A stretch of 64,000 nucleotides of DNA from Amanita rubescens (Eukaryota > Basidiomycota > Agaricomycetes > Agaricales > Amanitaceae): contig WION01000044.1 of the NCBI GenBank assembly GCA_015039365.1, forward strand, positions 62,001 to 126,000, written 5' to 3'. Below, in pieces: positions 12,402-23,700 of the stretch. Within the stretch, counting starts at the first letter, position 1; every line of letters starts with the position of its first letter. The notes beneath the pieces are model-generated. The model was not told the origin of the DNA, ran no database searches, and worked only from the letters and a program-made list of their open reading frames with translations. The translations under genes and the position numbers were made by a program.

Positions 12402-14549
12402 ATGCTTCCTCACGAAGCGCTGCTCCGCCCTGTACACCCATTTACCGGGAAACTGCCTGCAATTCAAACTGCCAGGATTCCAGCCGCAAATCAACTCGGA
12501 TTACCATCTGTTTCTTTACGAGAAAGCCCAACTGTGGAGGATGTCGTGACTGACCTCTCAGTATGCTTGCGCCTGTGTCACCGAAAGAATATCGAGTGGT
12601 TTGAATCTACCCTATCACATCACACAACGCGAGTCACATTCATGCCATTCTGATGTATATGGAGCACTAATCAAGTGGTCCTCACAGGTGGTTAGAATAT
12701 ATTCATAATTACGTCATATCTCCTAACCTGCAGCTTTTTCAACAGCTGCGTGCCTGTGATATAACAGATGAGATGTTCTCTCATGCGGAACAAGATGACG
12801 AGGGTGAGTCTTATTCCAGATAATATTTTTCGTGTATAACCCTCAGATAAGGCATCCTGAAGATCTGGTTCACTAGTCGTGACTTTGACACCCGGAAGGA
12901 TCCCGTACATCCTCCTAAAATCTTCGTTACAGTATGTAGCAGCTTCACTCACGAAAGTTGCAAAGCCTCGACGTTTTCCCAATCTGATCACCACAGAAGC
13001 CGTTGCGCGCGCTGCTCCGCCGATCTTAGGTGATATCGGATCCGATTCAAAGGTTATTTTTACGGACCTCAAAACCGTCCTCGTTATTCATCCCAGTGGG
13101 TCGAAGCAAGTCGAGGTGGAGGTCGTGCCTCTGAAGGACGATCTTCGAGCATTTCGAATTATATCGGCAGCCTACTTGCTGGATGCAATGCCCCGATCCG
13201 CATATTTCAATCCGCCTCAAGAGCTTGAGGGAAAATATGTGTTTTGGCTGCCTCCGCGTCACTACAACGAAAAGCCGCTCACGGACGAAGAAGTATTCCG
13301 AACAAAGCACCGTATTTCAGACTTCGATATTTTGAAATTATTGGACGATCGAGAAGGTGCCTTCCAGTTCTTTCGATGGAAACGATATGTAGAGAAACAC
13401 GTTTCGCCCAACATCACGTGTGCTGGCGACACTTTGGAATGCACGACTAATGGGTTTGACCAACAATGCCACCCACCTCGAGGGCTTTTCTCAAAACCAA
13501 TTTCTCCGTCTACTTTACAACATATGGCAAGTATCTTTCGTTCGAATCCTCTCAGCCCTACACTCCATTCGGCCCTGAATGACTCGAGACGTTTTACCAT
13601 CAAGCTTGGAAGACCGCTGGGAGATAACAATGTCATGACGCGGATTCACCTCTGTCGCATTGAATGAATTGATGACCTTCCAATCGAAAACTGTCCCGAA
13701 TTGATAATGAAGATATATGATGACAGGTTTATGAAAATGGCCAGCCCATATGACGAGGACGAGGAACAGTTATACGATCAATCCGCCAGTACTCACGTCT
13801 GGTTCCAGTTCGCCCTAACGGCAGAATGGCATATGAGAGGAGAATTGACAGCATATGAGAAGATGGAGGTGGCACAAGGATCATTGATCCCTTATTTTTA
13901 TGGAGCTCACAAGGCATGAAACCTGTTTAACGCCACATTTTGCGATCTGACCATGCAACGTTTAGTTTCGGCTGCCTAACGGTCACGAAGTTTTCGGCAT
14001 ATTATTGGAGTATATACATGCACTATCGTTGGGTAGTGGCTGCACCAGCAAGTGGTCAGAATAACGCCAGGGTCAGCTGGTATGTTATGTGTCCCTTCGT
14101 TATAAACCACTGACGCCGTAACGCCGTAACATATTCTACATATTCTACAGATGACGAGTATTCGGCACGGTCTTCGAGTAATGCAATGCTCCGATGTCTC
14201 ACAGCTCGACTGGCATACAGGCCAAATTCTCTGCAACATCTCACCATCCACGTGTTCCTCCTCTCAGCCACAAGCACACGCCGTATTGATCGACTTTTCA
14301 GCCACGACACAAACTCTTGACCCTGATGTTAGTCTTGAAAGAGACGATTATGCACTTTGTGTAAATGCCATTGCACGTCAAGAACATACTGGCATGGATA
14401 TGAAATGGGTATTTGAATACTGGGATAGAGATGAGATGAAGAGAGAATGTTGGGACGCGAACAGGATGAGTGCATTCTTTCCGAATCGTGGGTATATCTG
14501 GTCATCAGATGGGGTGGATCCCTATAAGTTCGTGTACGATGATAACTGA
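12402..14549 (+). pseudogene. Decayed kinase-like gene (Agaricomycete-type)
   Basis: Remains of a protein resembling kinase-like proteins common in Agaricomycetes. The frame from 12864 to 13913 is continuous except for TGA at 13665-13667; text continues on both sides (VMTRIHLCRIE then LIMKIYDDRFMKMASPYDED). After an intron at 13914-13965 (GC donor, or a mutated GT) comes FRLPNGHEVFGILLEYIH, then TAA at 14062-14064, then an intron at 14080-14150, and the C-lobe text VSQLDWHTGQILCNISPS and AVLIDFSATTQTLDPD. Both stops fit single C-to-T changes (CGA to TGA, CAA to TAA). N-terminal text from 12402 (VEDVVTDLSVCLRLCHRKNI) cannot be joined cleanly to the rest because stops at 12796 and 12858 block each splice tried. 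I call it a recent pseudogene; sequencing error is the alternative. Confidence 0.6.
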
Positions 14550-14718
14550 CTACGTGACAAACTCTCCAAGCAGAATGCGGCACAGTCCTGCCGCCTGCAG
14601 ACGAGACTACCGACACTCGCTGCGCCTATGCTCGGACCCAGGGCTTTGTTCGCAGACTAAACACCCCCAAACAAAAACTTCGTCACGAGAGTGCGCTTCA
14701 CCGGAAGTCATACCCGCG

Positions 14719-15762
14719 ATGTCCGCTACACAGTCTAACAGGTATGCCACTCCCGCTGTTCGCGATCACGACACATCAGTTGAACATGTGTTGGACCAAG
14801 TTAAGGCCAAAACTGTCCGAGAAACACTAGAGTTGGACGAAAAATGCAAGTTCTTCCTCTTAAAACTGGGAGAAAATGACTACATCATTGGGAAGAAGCC
14901 GGCTTACGTGGGGATATCATCTCCTACGGGTCGTTCTACGCGTACTTTCTGTGCATTTTGCAAACAGAGCGACAAAACAGCATTTCTAAAAGATACTTGG
15001 TGCATCATTATTGCTGGACAGTTGCCCAAGCACCAAATCTATCCGAGATTACACGCGAAGAAGGTCAAAACATTGCTCGACTGAAGGAAAGGACTGATAT
15101 TTTGCCATGCAAGATGATCAGTCAGGAAGTGGCCAAAATCTTTTCTAGGGACTTTCCAAAATTCCGTAAATTCAAGCACTACCGATTAGCCCTTGACGAC
15201 ATGATTGGTCGTGATTTATGTGCCTTTTCCTCTGTGAAAGCACTTGTGAAAGCCATCCACAATGCAGCGATAGGTAAACACATGATTTGTAAACAGGAGA
15301 GAACAGATTATCTGACAAGTAATAAAGCACATGATGGTGCATTTTTCGAGGCAGACATTTTACACCAGGATATCAGTGTTGGGAATGTCATCATATTAAA
15401 CAATGGGACCGGCCTTCTCGTTGATTGGGACTTGTGCAAAATTATGAACCCTGAATCTAAGAATGAGGGACATACAATAGGATGTACTGTGAGTACACTG
15501 AGTAAGTGCCGTTAACTTGATACATAAAGCTGACTTTGAAAAGGGTACATGGCAATTTTCAGTGGCATGTGTGCTGTTTGGGTATGACCATGAGCCCCCA
15601 CATAACCATGAAGATAACTTGGAATCTTTTTATCATGTTCTGAACTGGATGGCTCTTTGATATTCATCACATTCTCTGAATTCATATAAACAACTTCCAG
15701 AATTAGTCTGGAACATTCAGCAAATGGTGCCGCACATGGAAAAACTGAGCAGTTGCTTATGA
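14719..15762 (+). pseudogene. Decayed FunK1-type fungal kinase
   Basis: FunK1 kinases are an expanded family in mushroom-forming fungi. The first frame from ATG 14719 carries EKCKFFLLKLGENDYIIGKK and GISSPTGRSTR, then ends at a TGA near 15083, while the matching text resumes in another frame near 15050 (EEGQNIARL), so an indel lies around 15045-15065. The catalytic region follows: ADILHQDISVGNVIILNNG and GLLVDWDLCKIM, a FunK1 form of the HRD and DFG motifs. An intron 15489-15543 leads to GTWQFSVACVLFGYDHEPPH and DNLESFYHVLNWMAL, then TGA at 15658-15660 where the family has Arg; the frame goes on with YSSHSLNSYKQLPELV to TGA 15760-15762. One frameshift and one nonsense change make a product unlikely. 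Confidence 0.75.
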
Positions 15763-15882
15763 ACCTGAGCAGGGCCTTCCCAGTTGCCATACTCCACCCT
15801 CCCTGACTAGCTTGCCAACTTCCAGGACACCTACTCCTCACAATCCACATCTACACAGAAATTATCACCCTGATGTATCAGT

Positions 15883-16703
15883 TAGTGTTTTAAAGTCCGG
15901 TTAAAGGACCGGCAAAAAACCGGTATCGGTTGCAACCAAACCGCGGTTGCCGGTTTTGCCACCTACAGCCTCAAAACGGTTTTGGTCTGAGGATTTGGGC
16001 CAGATGTCAAAGACCGGTTGCAAAACCGGTTGCAACCGGTCTTTTTCGGCAACCGTTTGGAGGGTTAGAGGGGTGGATTGGCCAGTGGGTAGTCGGATGA
16101 TGCTACTAAAATTAGAAGTTGCACTAATTTTAGCAACATCATCTGGGCTCCCATTTGTGCATCCACCTATGCAACCCCTTGTATTAATGTAATGACTGGC
16201 AGATCTCAAAAATTAACATATCTATTGCCTACAACATAGCCTCAAACCCCTTAGAATAAGCTTAGTGCACTTATATAACATATCAATGACATTGCTTGAT
16301 TTGCTTTAGTCTAATTTTAGTAAATGACATCACTTTAGCTAATTTTGGCAATGTCATCCAAGCGCTCATTTACGCATCCACCCATGCAGCCCCTTGTATT
16401 CCTTTAGTAACTGTCAGATCTTGAAAAATGACATATTCAATGCCCACAACATAGCCTACTTTGGCATTTTAGGATGTCATCTACTTATATATTATTAAAA
16501 TTCGATTTTTCACTATTACATAAGTGGTTTTGAGTGAAAACCGGTTGCAACCGGTTGCGCAGCCTGCTGGCAATGCTGCAAGACCGGTTTTCACCGGTTT
16601 TGGTCCAGTTGCACCCAAATGGGAAAGTCCGAAAAACTGGTTGGGGTCCGGTTGTGCCAAAAATAGCGTGAAAAACCGGACCGAACTGGACTTTTAAACA
16701 CTA
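15883..16703. mobile_element. hAT-like MITE (821 bp)
   Basis: Bounded by the 8-bp direct repeat GTATCAGT (15875-15882 and 16704-16711). Terminal inverted repeats match at 18 of 20 positions (TAGTGTTTTAAAGTCCGGTT on the left; the right end reads the same in reverse complement apart from two bases). TAGNG termini with 8-bp duplications are the mark of hAT transposons. No ORF, so non-autonomous. Subterminal zones are full of ACCGGTT and GGTTGCAACC motifs on both sides. The interior holds two related copies of a unit of about 220 bp, near 16085-16270 and 16300-16490, each containing a form of CAACCCCTTGTATT and ACAACATAGCCT. Confidence 0.85.
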
Positions 16704-16711
16704 GTATCAGT

Positions 16712-17160
16712 TGTCTCTCCCCAAAGATGAGCTCTCCCAGGCCCACCAGATCACCTCGAGGCACAGCCATACCATTTCCAAGCTCCAGGGACAGTTCTCA
16801 GACCTCACCACTGCCCAGGGTTCCCTATGCAGAGCAGGAGAAGGAGGAGACAGAGAGTATGAACTAGTGAAGGACAAATTCCATTGCCAGGTGCAGACCG
16901 TGCAGTACCTCTGCACCCTGGAGTCAATGAATATCTGAAGCGATGGTCTTGAGGAGTATTGAGGTCTTGAAGGAGGAGAAGCAGGGTTTGGAAACATGAG
17001 GCAAAGGTTGAAGCAGGTAGACAGGAATGTGAAGCCTGGCAGGTTATGGGTTTTCCTTTGTCTGTTCACTAATGAACCTCTCTACAGTACCAGTGCCAAG
17101 AAGGACAACTCCTCTCTGCCCTCCAAAAGTCCTATATCAATAGCAAAACACCTCTCCGAT
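16712..17160. other. Unrecognised coding-like remnant
   Basis: After the MITE, 16711-16938 on the plus strand is open and reads like a coiled coil (HTISKLQGQFSDLTTAQGSL), and similar Lys/Glu-rich text continues in broken frames to about 17000. Because the MITE duplication lies at 15875-15882, this stretch was once joined to sequence left of 15875. I cannot name the family; no intact gene is supported. Confidence 0.3.
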
Positions 17161-17860
17161 TAGGGTTGCCACAGTTCAGTTCAGTTCAGTTCTTCCACCC
17201 TCTGGGTGTTACAAACACGGTACGGACTCCTACATTATGATTACATGATATGTCGGACATGCTTACTTTTTTGTATATGCCTATCCCTCGCCCAATCCCC
17301 ATTATGTTCATCACATACGGACTACCTTGTTCTCTTATCGATCCCCATTCCGTTTACCCTATGCCCAATCCTTGTCCATACACGTATCATCCCTTATGCC
17401 CCCTGTTCTACCTATACTTGCTATCGCCTTTGTTCTACTTACGATACAGCTGTGTTTCTGTACATGTATATAAGACCGATGTACCGTAACGTCGAACCTT
17501 AAGTTCGACTTAGTTTGTTCTTGTCAATATCACATCTCATCTCACCAAAGAACGTCGTACACACTCCGTTCATTATCACTCTCAAGTATAAGACTTCTTC
17601 TAGTCGTCTTATTACTTAGCTTATTCATTCACCTATTGTTTGACTTGTCCGTTGGACTTAGTCTACTTTGTCAAGCGCTCATAGTGTGGACACACTGTAG
17701 GTGGAGATTGACGTGATCATAACACTGGGGGTGACTGAGAACTGAACTGACAATTGTCAGCCAGAACTGAACTGGAACTGGAACTGAACTGAATAGAACC
17801 AGTTCAGGCAGTTCAGTTCAGTTCAGTTCCAGTTCAAACTGAGAACCACTTGAAAATCAC
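17161..17860. repeat. CAGTT-rich repeat element split by a solo LTR
   Basis: Tandem CAGTT units at 17172-17191 and again at 17740-17840 (both orientations, with a CTGACAATTGTCAG palindrome near 17748) flank the solo LTR at 17207-17724. The left end begins TAGGGTTGCCA, which resembles a hAT-type terminus, and the right end in reverse complement reads AGTGGTTCTCAGTTTGAAC, only loosely similar. I found no matching 8-bp duplication, so a third MITE is possible but unproven. Confidence 0.35.
17207..17724. mobile_element. Solo LTR (518 bp)
   Basis: Starts TGTTA and ends TAACA, flanked by the 5-bp direct repeat CTGGG (17202-17206 and 17725-17729), as expected for a retrotransposon LTR. A TATA-like ATGTATATAAG near 17464 fits an LTR promoter read on the plus strand. 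There is no coding sequence or second LTR copy in the window, so this is the product of LTR-LTR recombination. Open frames inside it are not genes. Confidence 0.85.
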
Positions 17861-17899
17861 AAGGCACAGTGTGAATTAGATTGTATGTATATTCAAGTG

Positions 17900-18298
17900 T
17901 TACTAATCTAATTCTATCACTTTAAATGGTTCATAAGCTTCTGCTTCATCTGAAGGCTGTGGTGAGGGTATCAGGCAAATTGAGAGTCCTTGCCATGCAT
18001 CAATCACATCTGATTTAAGATCTAAATGCATAAGAGAGTAGGTAATACACTCACATTCGACAGACTCCAGGATGATCACCTTCTAATAAGGGTGATTCAG
18101 GATCATGAATCACAGTCTCTACCACAGATTTGATTGCTTTTTTGAGTTTTGTTGCTTTGAATTTTCCATCTGTGAAGACATTTTCCACCAGGCCAGCATG
18201 GTGTTTGATTGCATCATCTACATCCATCCGCAAGCACCCAAGCATCAGAGCAATTATCCTGTAATAAACAATTTTCATATATCATGTGAGTAATATGA
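17900..18298 (-). pseudogene. Patatin-like phospholipase gene remnant
   Basis: On the minus strand an exon begins after a TTATTACAG acceptor near 18264 and reads IIALMLGCLRMDVDDAIKHH then FTDGKFKATKLKKAIKSVV and SPLLEGDHPGVC, typical of the segment after the catalytic GxSxG motif of fungal patatin-like phospholipases. The preceding exon is now 27.6 kb away: minus-strand text ASTGG lies at about 45965-45985, just beyond the Gypsy-2 right LTR, and a donor GTGCGT follows it. So Gypsy-2 landed in an intron of this gene. The upstream exon carries stops and the gene was already decayed or decayed afterwards. Confidence 0.55.
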
Positions 18299-18303
18299 CC
18301 AAG

Positions 18304-18411
18304 TGTAAGGACACTGATCCTAAGTGGACGGAGTCCGGGAACCTAGTCGCAGACGGGAACGGATGGAGTAAGTCGGAGTCCGGGACGAGGTGGGGAAAGG
18401 CTCGGCTTCAG
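18304..18411 (-). repeat. Gypsy-2 left (3') LTR, first segment
   Basis: First 108 bp of the left LTR, starting TGTAAGGAC. It matches 45156-45263 with three differences, each CpG against TpG or CpA. It stops at the TTCAG duplication (18407-18411) where Gypsy-1 entered, and resumes at 34763. It holds CGGAGTCCG at 18329 and 18374. Confidence 0.95.
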
Positions 18412-18670
18412 TGTTAGGAGGTGATCCCGACACAACCACTAGGACACTCGAGACTAGAAACGCAGATGGGAAATGAGAATACGATTGCGTCTATGGACGA
18501 CAGAAACAATCATAAGACTAAGGGACAGTAACTAGCGTTCAGGTATATATACTCGGACTCGTCACTCCCATGTCGTCGTTCCGCGGAATTCTTAAGTAAG
18601 CGTGGGAATTTCTTGTAACTAAAAAGAAAAGAAAAAGAAAAGAAATAAAAACGAAATCTCGACCGTTACA
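18412..18670 (-). repeat. Gypsy-1 3' LTR
   Basis: 259 bp, TG...CA ends, apparently identical to 34499-34757. In the sense direction its first bases (TGTAACGG) supply the last A-TG of pol and the TAA stop (18666-18668). The polypurine tract GAAGAGGGGGTGA (18671-18683 on the minus strand) lies just before it and encodes the last residues of pol. Confidence 0.95.
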
Positions 18671-20024
18671 TCACCCCCTCTTCAAGATTCTCGTCTCGAG
18701 AATCATCATCTTCGTCTGCCATCTTCCGCATGTGTTTCCACTCGGCCCACTTCTTATTCATGTTCTTTAGATACCCTTCATCGAACTTTCCGTCTTCCCA
18801 TCCAAATAGTCGTCGAGGGACCTGTGGATCAGTATAGTTATGATACCTCTGGAAAAACTTGGCGGGCATCGCTAACGGTCTTGGTGCGCTCGGTTTCTTC
18901 TTGTGGAATGCCTGGACCTTGCGATGGGCGTTTTCGAGGTTATCCGCTGGTTCCCATGTTGCCTCCTCATTTGGGTATCCTTTCCACTTCACTAAATATT
19001 CTAGTCTCCCCGTTCGACTTCCTTTCTGCATCCTCTGTCTACTATCGATCACTTCTTCCACTTCAAACTCTTCATCTCTCTTGGTATAATCCTCTTCTTT
19101 CTTCTTATCCCATTCTTTTTCTAGCGCTTTCTGTTTCGGGAATTTGGCCGGTATATGGGGCTTCAATAATACTTCGTTGAAGACGTTATAGATTTTCCAG
19201 GATGCCGGTATCTTAACCCGATAAGCCGCTAATCCCACTTTCTCTATCACTTCGTAAGGCCCCACGAACTTCCCTTCCAACTTCTTGGTCACTCGTAGCG
19301 TAGGGAGGTTTTGCGCGCTAATGTATACTTTATCTCCCTTTCGATAATCTCGTGTTGGTTGTCTCTTTTTATCATACTGTTTTCGCATATTTTCCGCCGC
19401 TCTATTCAGTCCTCGTCGTGCTTGATCACATGCTTCTACCAATCGATCAACCCATTCGTCTACCGCTTGCACCTTCCGTTCTACCGTCAATTCGAGCCCT
19501 TTATTAGGATTTCGCCCATTATTCAAGAAGAAGGGAGAGAATCCCGTTGCCGAGTGCACTCGATCGTTATGGCAGAATTGGGCTACCGCCAACCAATCAC
19601 TCCAATCGTCTTGTTGATGATTTACGAACATCGTCAGGAATTCCTTTACTTCCTGATTTACTCGTTCGGTCTGTCCATCAGTTTGAGGGTGGTACGCCGT
19701 CGAAGGGTTGGCTTTGATCCGGAGCACATGGTGTAATTCCTTCATGAATTTCGATACGAATTGTGGTCCTCTATCACTAATTACTTTCTCCGGTATTCCA
19801 TGCTCTCTGAAAACATGATCTCGAAATAGTACCGCTACTCCTTCACTTGACAGTGTCGTATTCGTGGGTATGAAGTACGCCTTTTTGGTGAATCGGTCCA
19901 CTACTACAAGTATCGCGTTGAACCCTTTGGATTCGGGTAACGGTCCAATCATGTCTACGGATACGACGCTCCACGGTCCTCTAGGTACTTCGTTGGGATG
20001 GAGGGGTGCTGCCTTCTTTTGTCG
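18666..20024 (-). CDS. Gypsy-1 pol, 3' part: integrase core and chromodomain
   Basis: Second half of the pol frame, cut from its first half (30086-32882) by Copia. Reading from the junction: linker PLHPNEVPRGPWSVVSVDMI, the integrase catalytic core (ILVVVDRFTKKAYFIPTN, VISDRGPQFVSKFMKELH, PQTDGQTERVNQEVKEFL with the DDE triad), the GPY/F region (LEGKFVGPYEVIEKVG), then a chromodomain (EVEEVIDSRQRM, LEYLVKWKGYPNEEATWEP). A chromodomain on integrase defines chromoviruses and can direct insertion to marked chromatin. Removing one GTCCG copy restores a continuous frame with the first half. An acidic tail ends at a TAA supplied by the LTR. Confidence 0.92.
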   Translation of the reverse strand, partial: RQKKAAPLHPNEVPRGPWSVVSVDMIGPLPESKGFNAILVVVDRFTKKAYFIPTNTTLSSEGVAVLFRDHVFREHGIPEKVISDRGPQFVSKFMKELHHVLRIKANPSTAYHPQTDGQTERVNQEVKEFLTMFVNHQQDDWSDWLAVAQFCHNDRVHSATGFSPFFLNNGRNPNKGLELTVERKVQAVDEWVDRLVEACDQARRGLNRAAENMRKQYDKKRQPTRDYRKGDKVYISAQNLPTLRVTKKLEGKFVGPYEVIEKVGLAAYRVKIPASWKIYNVFNEVLLKPHIPAKFPKQKALEKEWDKKKEEDYTKRDEEFEVEEVIDSRQRMQKGSRTGRLEYLVKWKGYPNEEATWEPADNLENAHRKVQAFHKKKPSAPRPLAMPAKFFQRYHNYTDPQVPRRLFGWEDGKFDEGYLKNMNKKWAEWKHMRKMADEDDDSRDENLEEGVM

Positions 20025-20029
20025 GTCCG

Positions 20030-20734
20030 TGTTGAAACTAGGGGTAACAAGTCCCTAGCGAGCAGCGCAGTATAGTACATGGAATGTACTACTTACCGAG
20101 TGTGGTGTGGAGTTGTTAAGAGCTTACTGGAGCTGGGGCTCAACAGTAGACAGTAGAGAGGATAATAGGATAAGGATTGACGCTACTAGAGTACAGTTTA
20201 TATACTACTAAACTACAAATAAGTACAAAGAGTCTTATCAGTATGAGTCACAGGTATTTGACTCATAAGGCGTCATTCCACAGCAATGCACAGCTATTGT
20301 ACAGCAATGCATAGCTTTGCGCAGCACTTGACTCATCAATTATATTGACTGACTCATCACATTATCAATCTTCAATGTGATAGGTCGATAACCATAACGT
20401 ATATATGTCTTCTATTCTCATGTCAACATATATTCACATCATCAATAGTTCCACTATTATGATTGGATGATCTTATGAGAATATCGCTAGGATATTCTCA
20501 TGTCAGAATATGTTCTCATCATCAATCATCCACTATTATGATTGGTAGATGAGTATGAGAATATGTCGAATATATTCTCATGTCAATATATTATCTCACA
20601 CTCAATCATCCACTATTATGATTGGTTGAGAGACGAGTAAGTAACTGAGCGTTATTACATTAGTTAGTGTAAACTAATGATATCACTTATATTTACTATA
20701 TGCTGTATGTATATCGTATATTATAAGTTCAACA
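20030..20734 (-). repeat. Copia 3' LTR
   Basis: 705 bp with TGTTGAA...TTCAACA ends (7-bp terminal inverted repeats). Contains three tandem related units of about 85-90 bp near 20415-20630, each with TTCTCATGTCA and CCACTATTATGATTGG. The sense-strand purine tract (minus strand of 20735-20742, reading AAGGGGAG) adjoins it. Confidence 0.95.
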
Positions 20735-20749
20735 CTCCCCTTCGCTAAG

Positions 20750-23700
20750 TTATTTATTAGCTTTCAAAAGGGTAGTCAATTTATCATTTTCTCTTTCATA
20801 GTATTTAAAGATTTCTTCAAGATATCCTCGCACTTCAAGATCTTGAATTCTTTCAAATATTTTACTATGTTGTCCTGGGGACTTATTAAGGGTTTTACTT
20901 TTAATATAATTAGCAAAAGTTTGTGATGCCTTAATGTGATTAGTTAATGATATTTGACTATCATCTAGGATTAATCCCATCTTCATTCGGAATATTACAA
21001 ATTTTGAATATGGTAGATTTTTGGTCATTATATCCGCAACTTGTTCATTGGTAGGAATGTATGTGAGTTTAACTTTCTCACTTTCGACACATTCTCTAAT
21101 ATAGTGGAATCTTATGTCAATATGTTTTGAACGATGTTCTTGAGCAGGATTACTGGCTAAGAACATTGCACCTTGATTGTCACAACATAAGAAAATAGTT
21201 TTAATTGGAAAATCAAGTTCACTCATAAGTGACTCAATCCAAACTATTTGTCTTGATGTATCTGACATTGACATGTATTCTGCTTCAGTTGAAGACAGTG
21301 CCACTACTTTTTGTTTTCGTGAAACCCATGATATAGCACCTCCTGCGAGTTTTACTATATATCCAGTGACAGATTTTCTTGTAATCTTGTCAGCACCCCA
21401 GTCAGCATCAGTAAAGGCTACAAAGCCTTCTTTGTTTAAACCATTATAAACTATTTTAGTTTGTACAGTGGTATTAACATAGCGTACTATATATAATGCT
21501 TTCTGTATGTGTTCTTCATTTGGGTTTGCACAAAACTGAGACATTAATATTACTTGATAAGTAATATCAGGTCTTGTTCCTAATGCAAGATATAACAACG
21601 ATCCTATAATTTGTTGAAAATAAGATCGCATCTCTGCTGTACATTCTTTTGTAGCAGCAGTTGGAATATATCCTGTTGGTAAAGGTGTACGAGTTGGTTT
21701 ACAATTTTCTAAACCAAATCTTGTTACAACCTTCTTAGCGTATGCATGTTGATCAATAATAAGAGTACCCATGTTCTTATTGTAATTGATTTGCATACCT
21801 AAGTATTCTTTAACTTTTCCAAGATCATGACATTCCCATTTCTTCATAAAAGCATTTTTAACTTTATGAATTTCTGGTGTATTGTCACCCATGAAAAGCA
21901 TGTCATCGACATATACTATACACACTATTATAGTGTCGTCTTCTCTTCTGACGTATACGCCAGAATCAGATAAACAGCGTATAAATCCTAAATCCTCTAA
22001 GGATTTATTAGCTTGTTTATTCCAGGCATATGAGGCTTGTTTAAGTCCATATATTGCCTTTTTAAGTTGGTAAACTTTTTGTTCTTGGCCTTTGACTACA
22101 TAACCTTCTGGTTGTTGCATATAGATATCCGCTTCGAGATCTCCGTACAAGAAGGCTGTTTTAACATCTAGTGCTTCAATATCCCATTTTTCTAGCACAG
22201 ATATTGCTAACAAAAGGCGAATCGTTTCATATCTTGCCACTGGCGAAAACGTTTCATCATAGTCAAGTCCAGGTCTTTGAGAAAATCCTTTAGCGACAAG
22301 TCGAGCCTTCTTTCGACCGTCAGATTTAATATCATATACCCATCTACATTTAATAGGTGTACGATTGTGAGGTAATTCTGTAAGCTCCCAGATTTTTCTA
22401 TCATTCAATGATTTCATTTCATCATTCATTGCTGTCTCCCATTGTTCATAAGATTTGGGATCAGCAATTTTGACTTTTTGAATATCTTTGTATTGATAAT
22501 CTCTGATATTATCTCTTGAGATATCAATGGCAGGAATTGCTTGTGCGAGTAAGTAATTCAGAAAACCATTACCTTGCTCTTTAATGAGACATGACATTTC
22601 ATTGATTTGAGCATTGTGTAATGTTGAATAAAGTAATTTAACTTTATCAATATGTTGTCGTATTTTAGATCTAAGAGAATATCTGATTGTGACATCAAGT
22701 CTTGGATCAGATTTATCTTTTTCTTTAAGATCTTGAATCAATTCTCGAACAACATCTTGTTCTTCTGTAATTTCTTTTTCAATTTCTAATGGTGTTTTAT
22801 TACCATAAGCATTGTCTTTCTGTATAACCGGTTTTCTAGATCTTTCAGATCTTCGAGTAGGTTCTACAGGTTTTTTAGCAGTTCCTTTGCCTTTTCCTTT
22901 AGTAGGTTTATCTTTAAGACTTTGTACAGGTAGATCTAATTCAACGCCTGTAGGTTGATCCAATTCAACACCTTTGTCTTTTGAAGATGTATCTTTCTTT
23001 TCAAAGAAAGATTCTAATTTATCATCCCATTTATTGTCATCATCATCATCATCTGATGAATTAGAACTAGAATGATTTTCAAGGTTGAAATCAAAGAAAT
23101 CATTATCTGAATGCTGCTGTTCAGATGAAATATCTCCTTCATTATTTGGTTTACCATCAGAGATATTTTTATCTGAGTTTTCAGAATTATCCTGCTCAAT
23201 AGGCCTGATAGGGTCCAAGTTTTTTGTATAATTTTCATCTTGAGGTTTGGCTCTTGGAAATTTGGTTTCATCAAATTCAGCTTGGGTGGATACTCGAAGT
23301 TGATTTGTATTTGTCATGAAGCGGTATGCTTTTGCATTCGGTTCGTATCCAATAAAGGTCATTATTTCAGACCTTGGTGTTAATTTATTTTTGCGCGATT
23401 CATGTGGGATAAATACCCAAGCTTTAGATCCGAATATCTTAAAGTAAGAAACATCAGGTTTCTTTCCAGTAAGATTTTCAACAGGGGTCTTCCATTTGGT
23501 TCGTCTAAGTGGAGTACGATTATAAACATGTACGGCAGTTTCGATCGCAAAGTTCCACCAAGATTGAGGACATGAAGCATGTAATCTCAATGCTTCACTT
23601 TTTTCCCAAAGTGTTCTATTCATGCGTTCAACCTTTCCATTTTGTTGATGTATATATGGAGTAGATTTTTCATGAATAATTCCTACATCAGTTAAGTAAT

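Noticed and set aside
12692..13072. Minus-strand ORF antisense to the kinase-like relic
   Set aside because: Shadow of the plus frame; no motif.
17206..17502. Open frames inside the solo LTR
   Set aside because: They lie wholly within LTR sequence and have no coding signature.
17161..17860. A third MITE called with confidence
   Set aside because: Ends are only loosely similar and no target duplication was found; kept as a low-confidence repeat.
20400..20640. Repeats in the Copia LTR as a CRISPR array
   Set aside because: Only three diverged units, lying in both LTRs of a eukaryotic retrotransposon.
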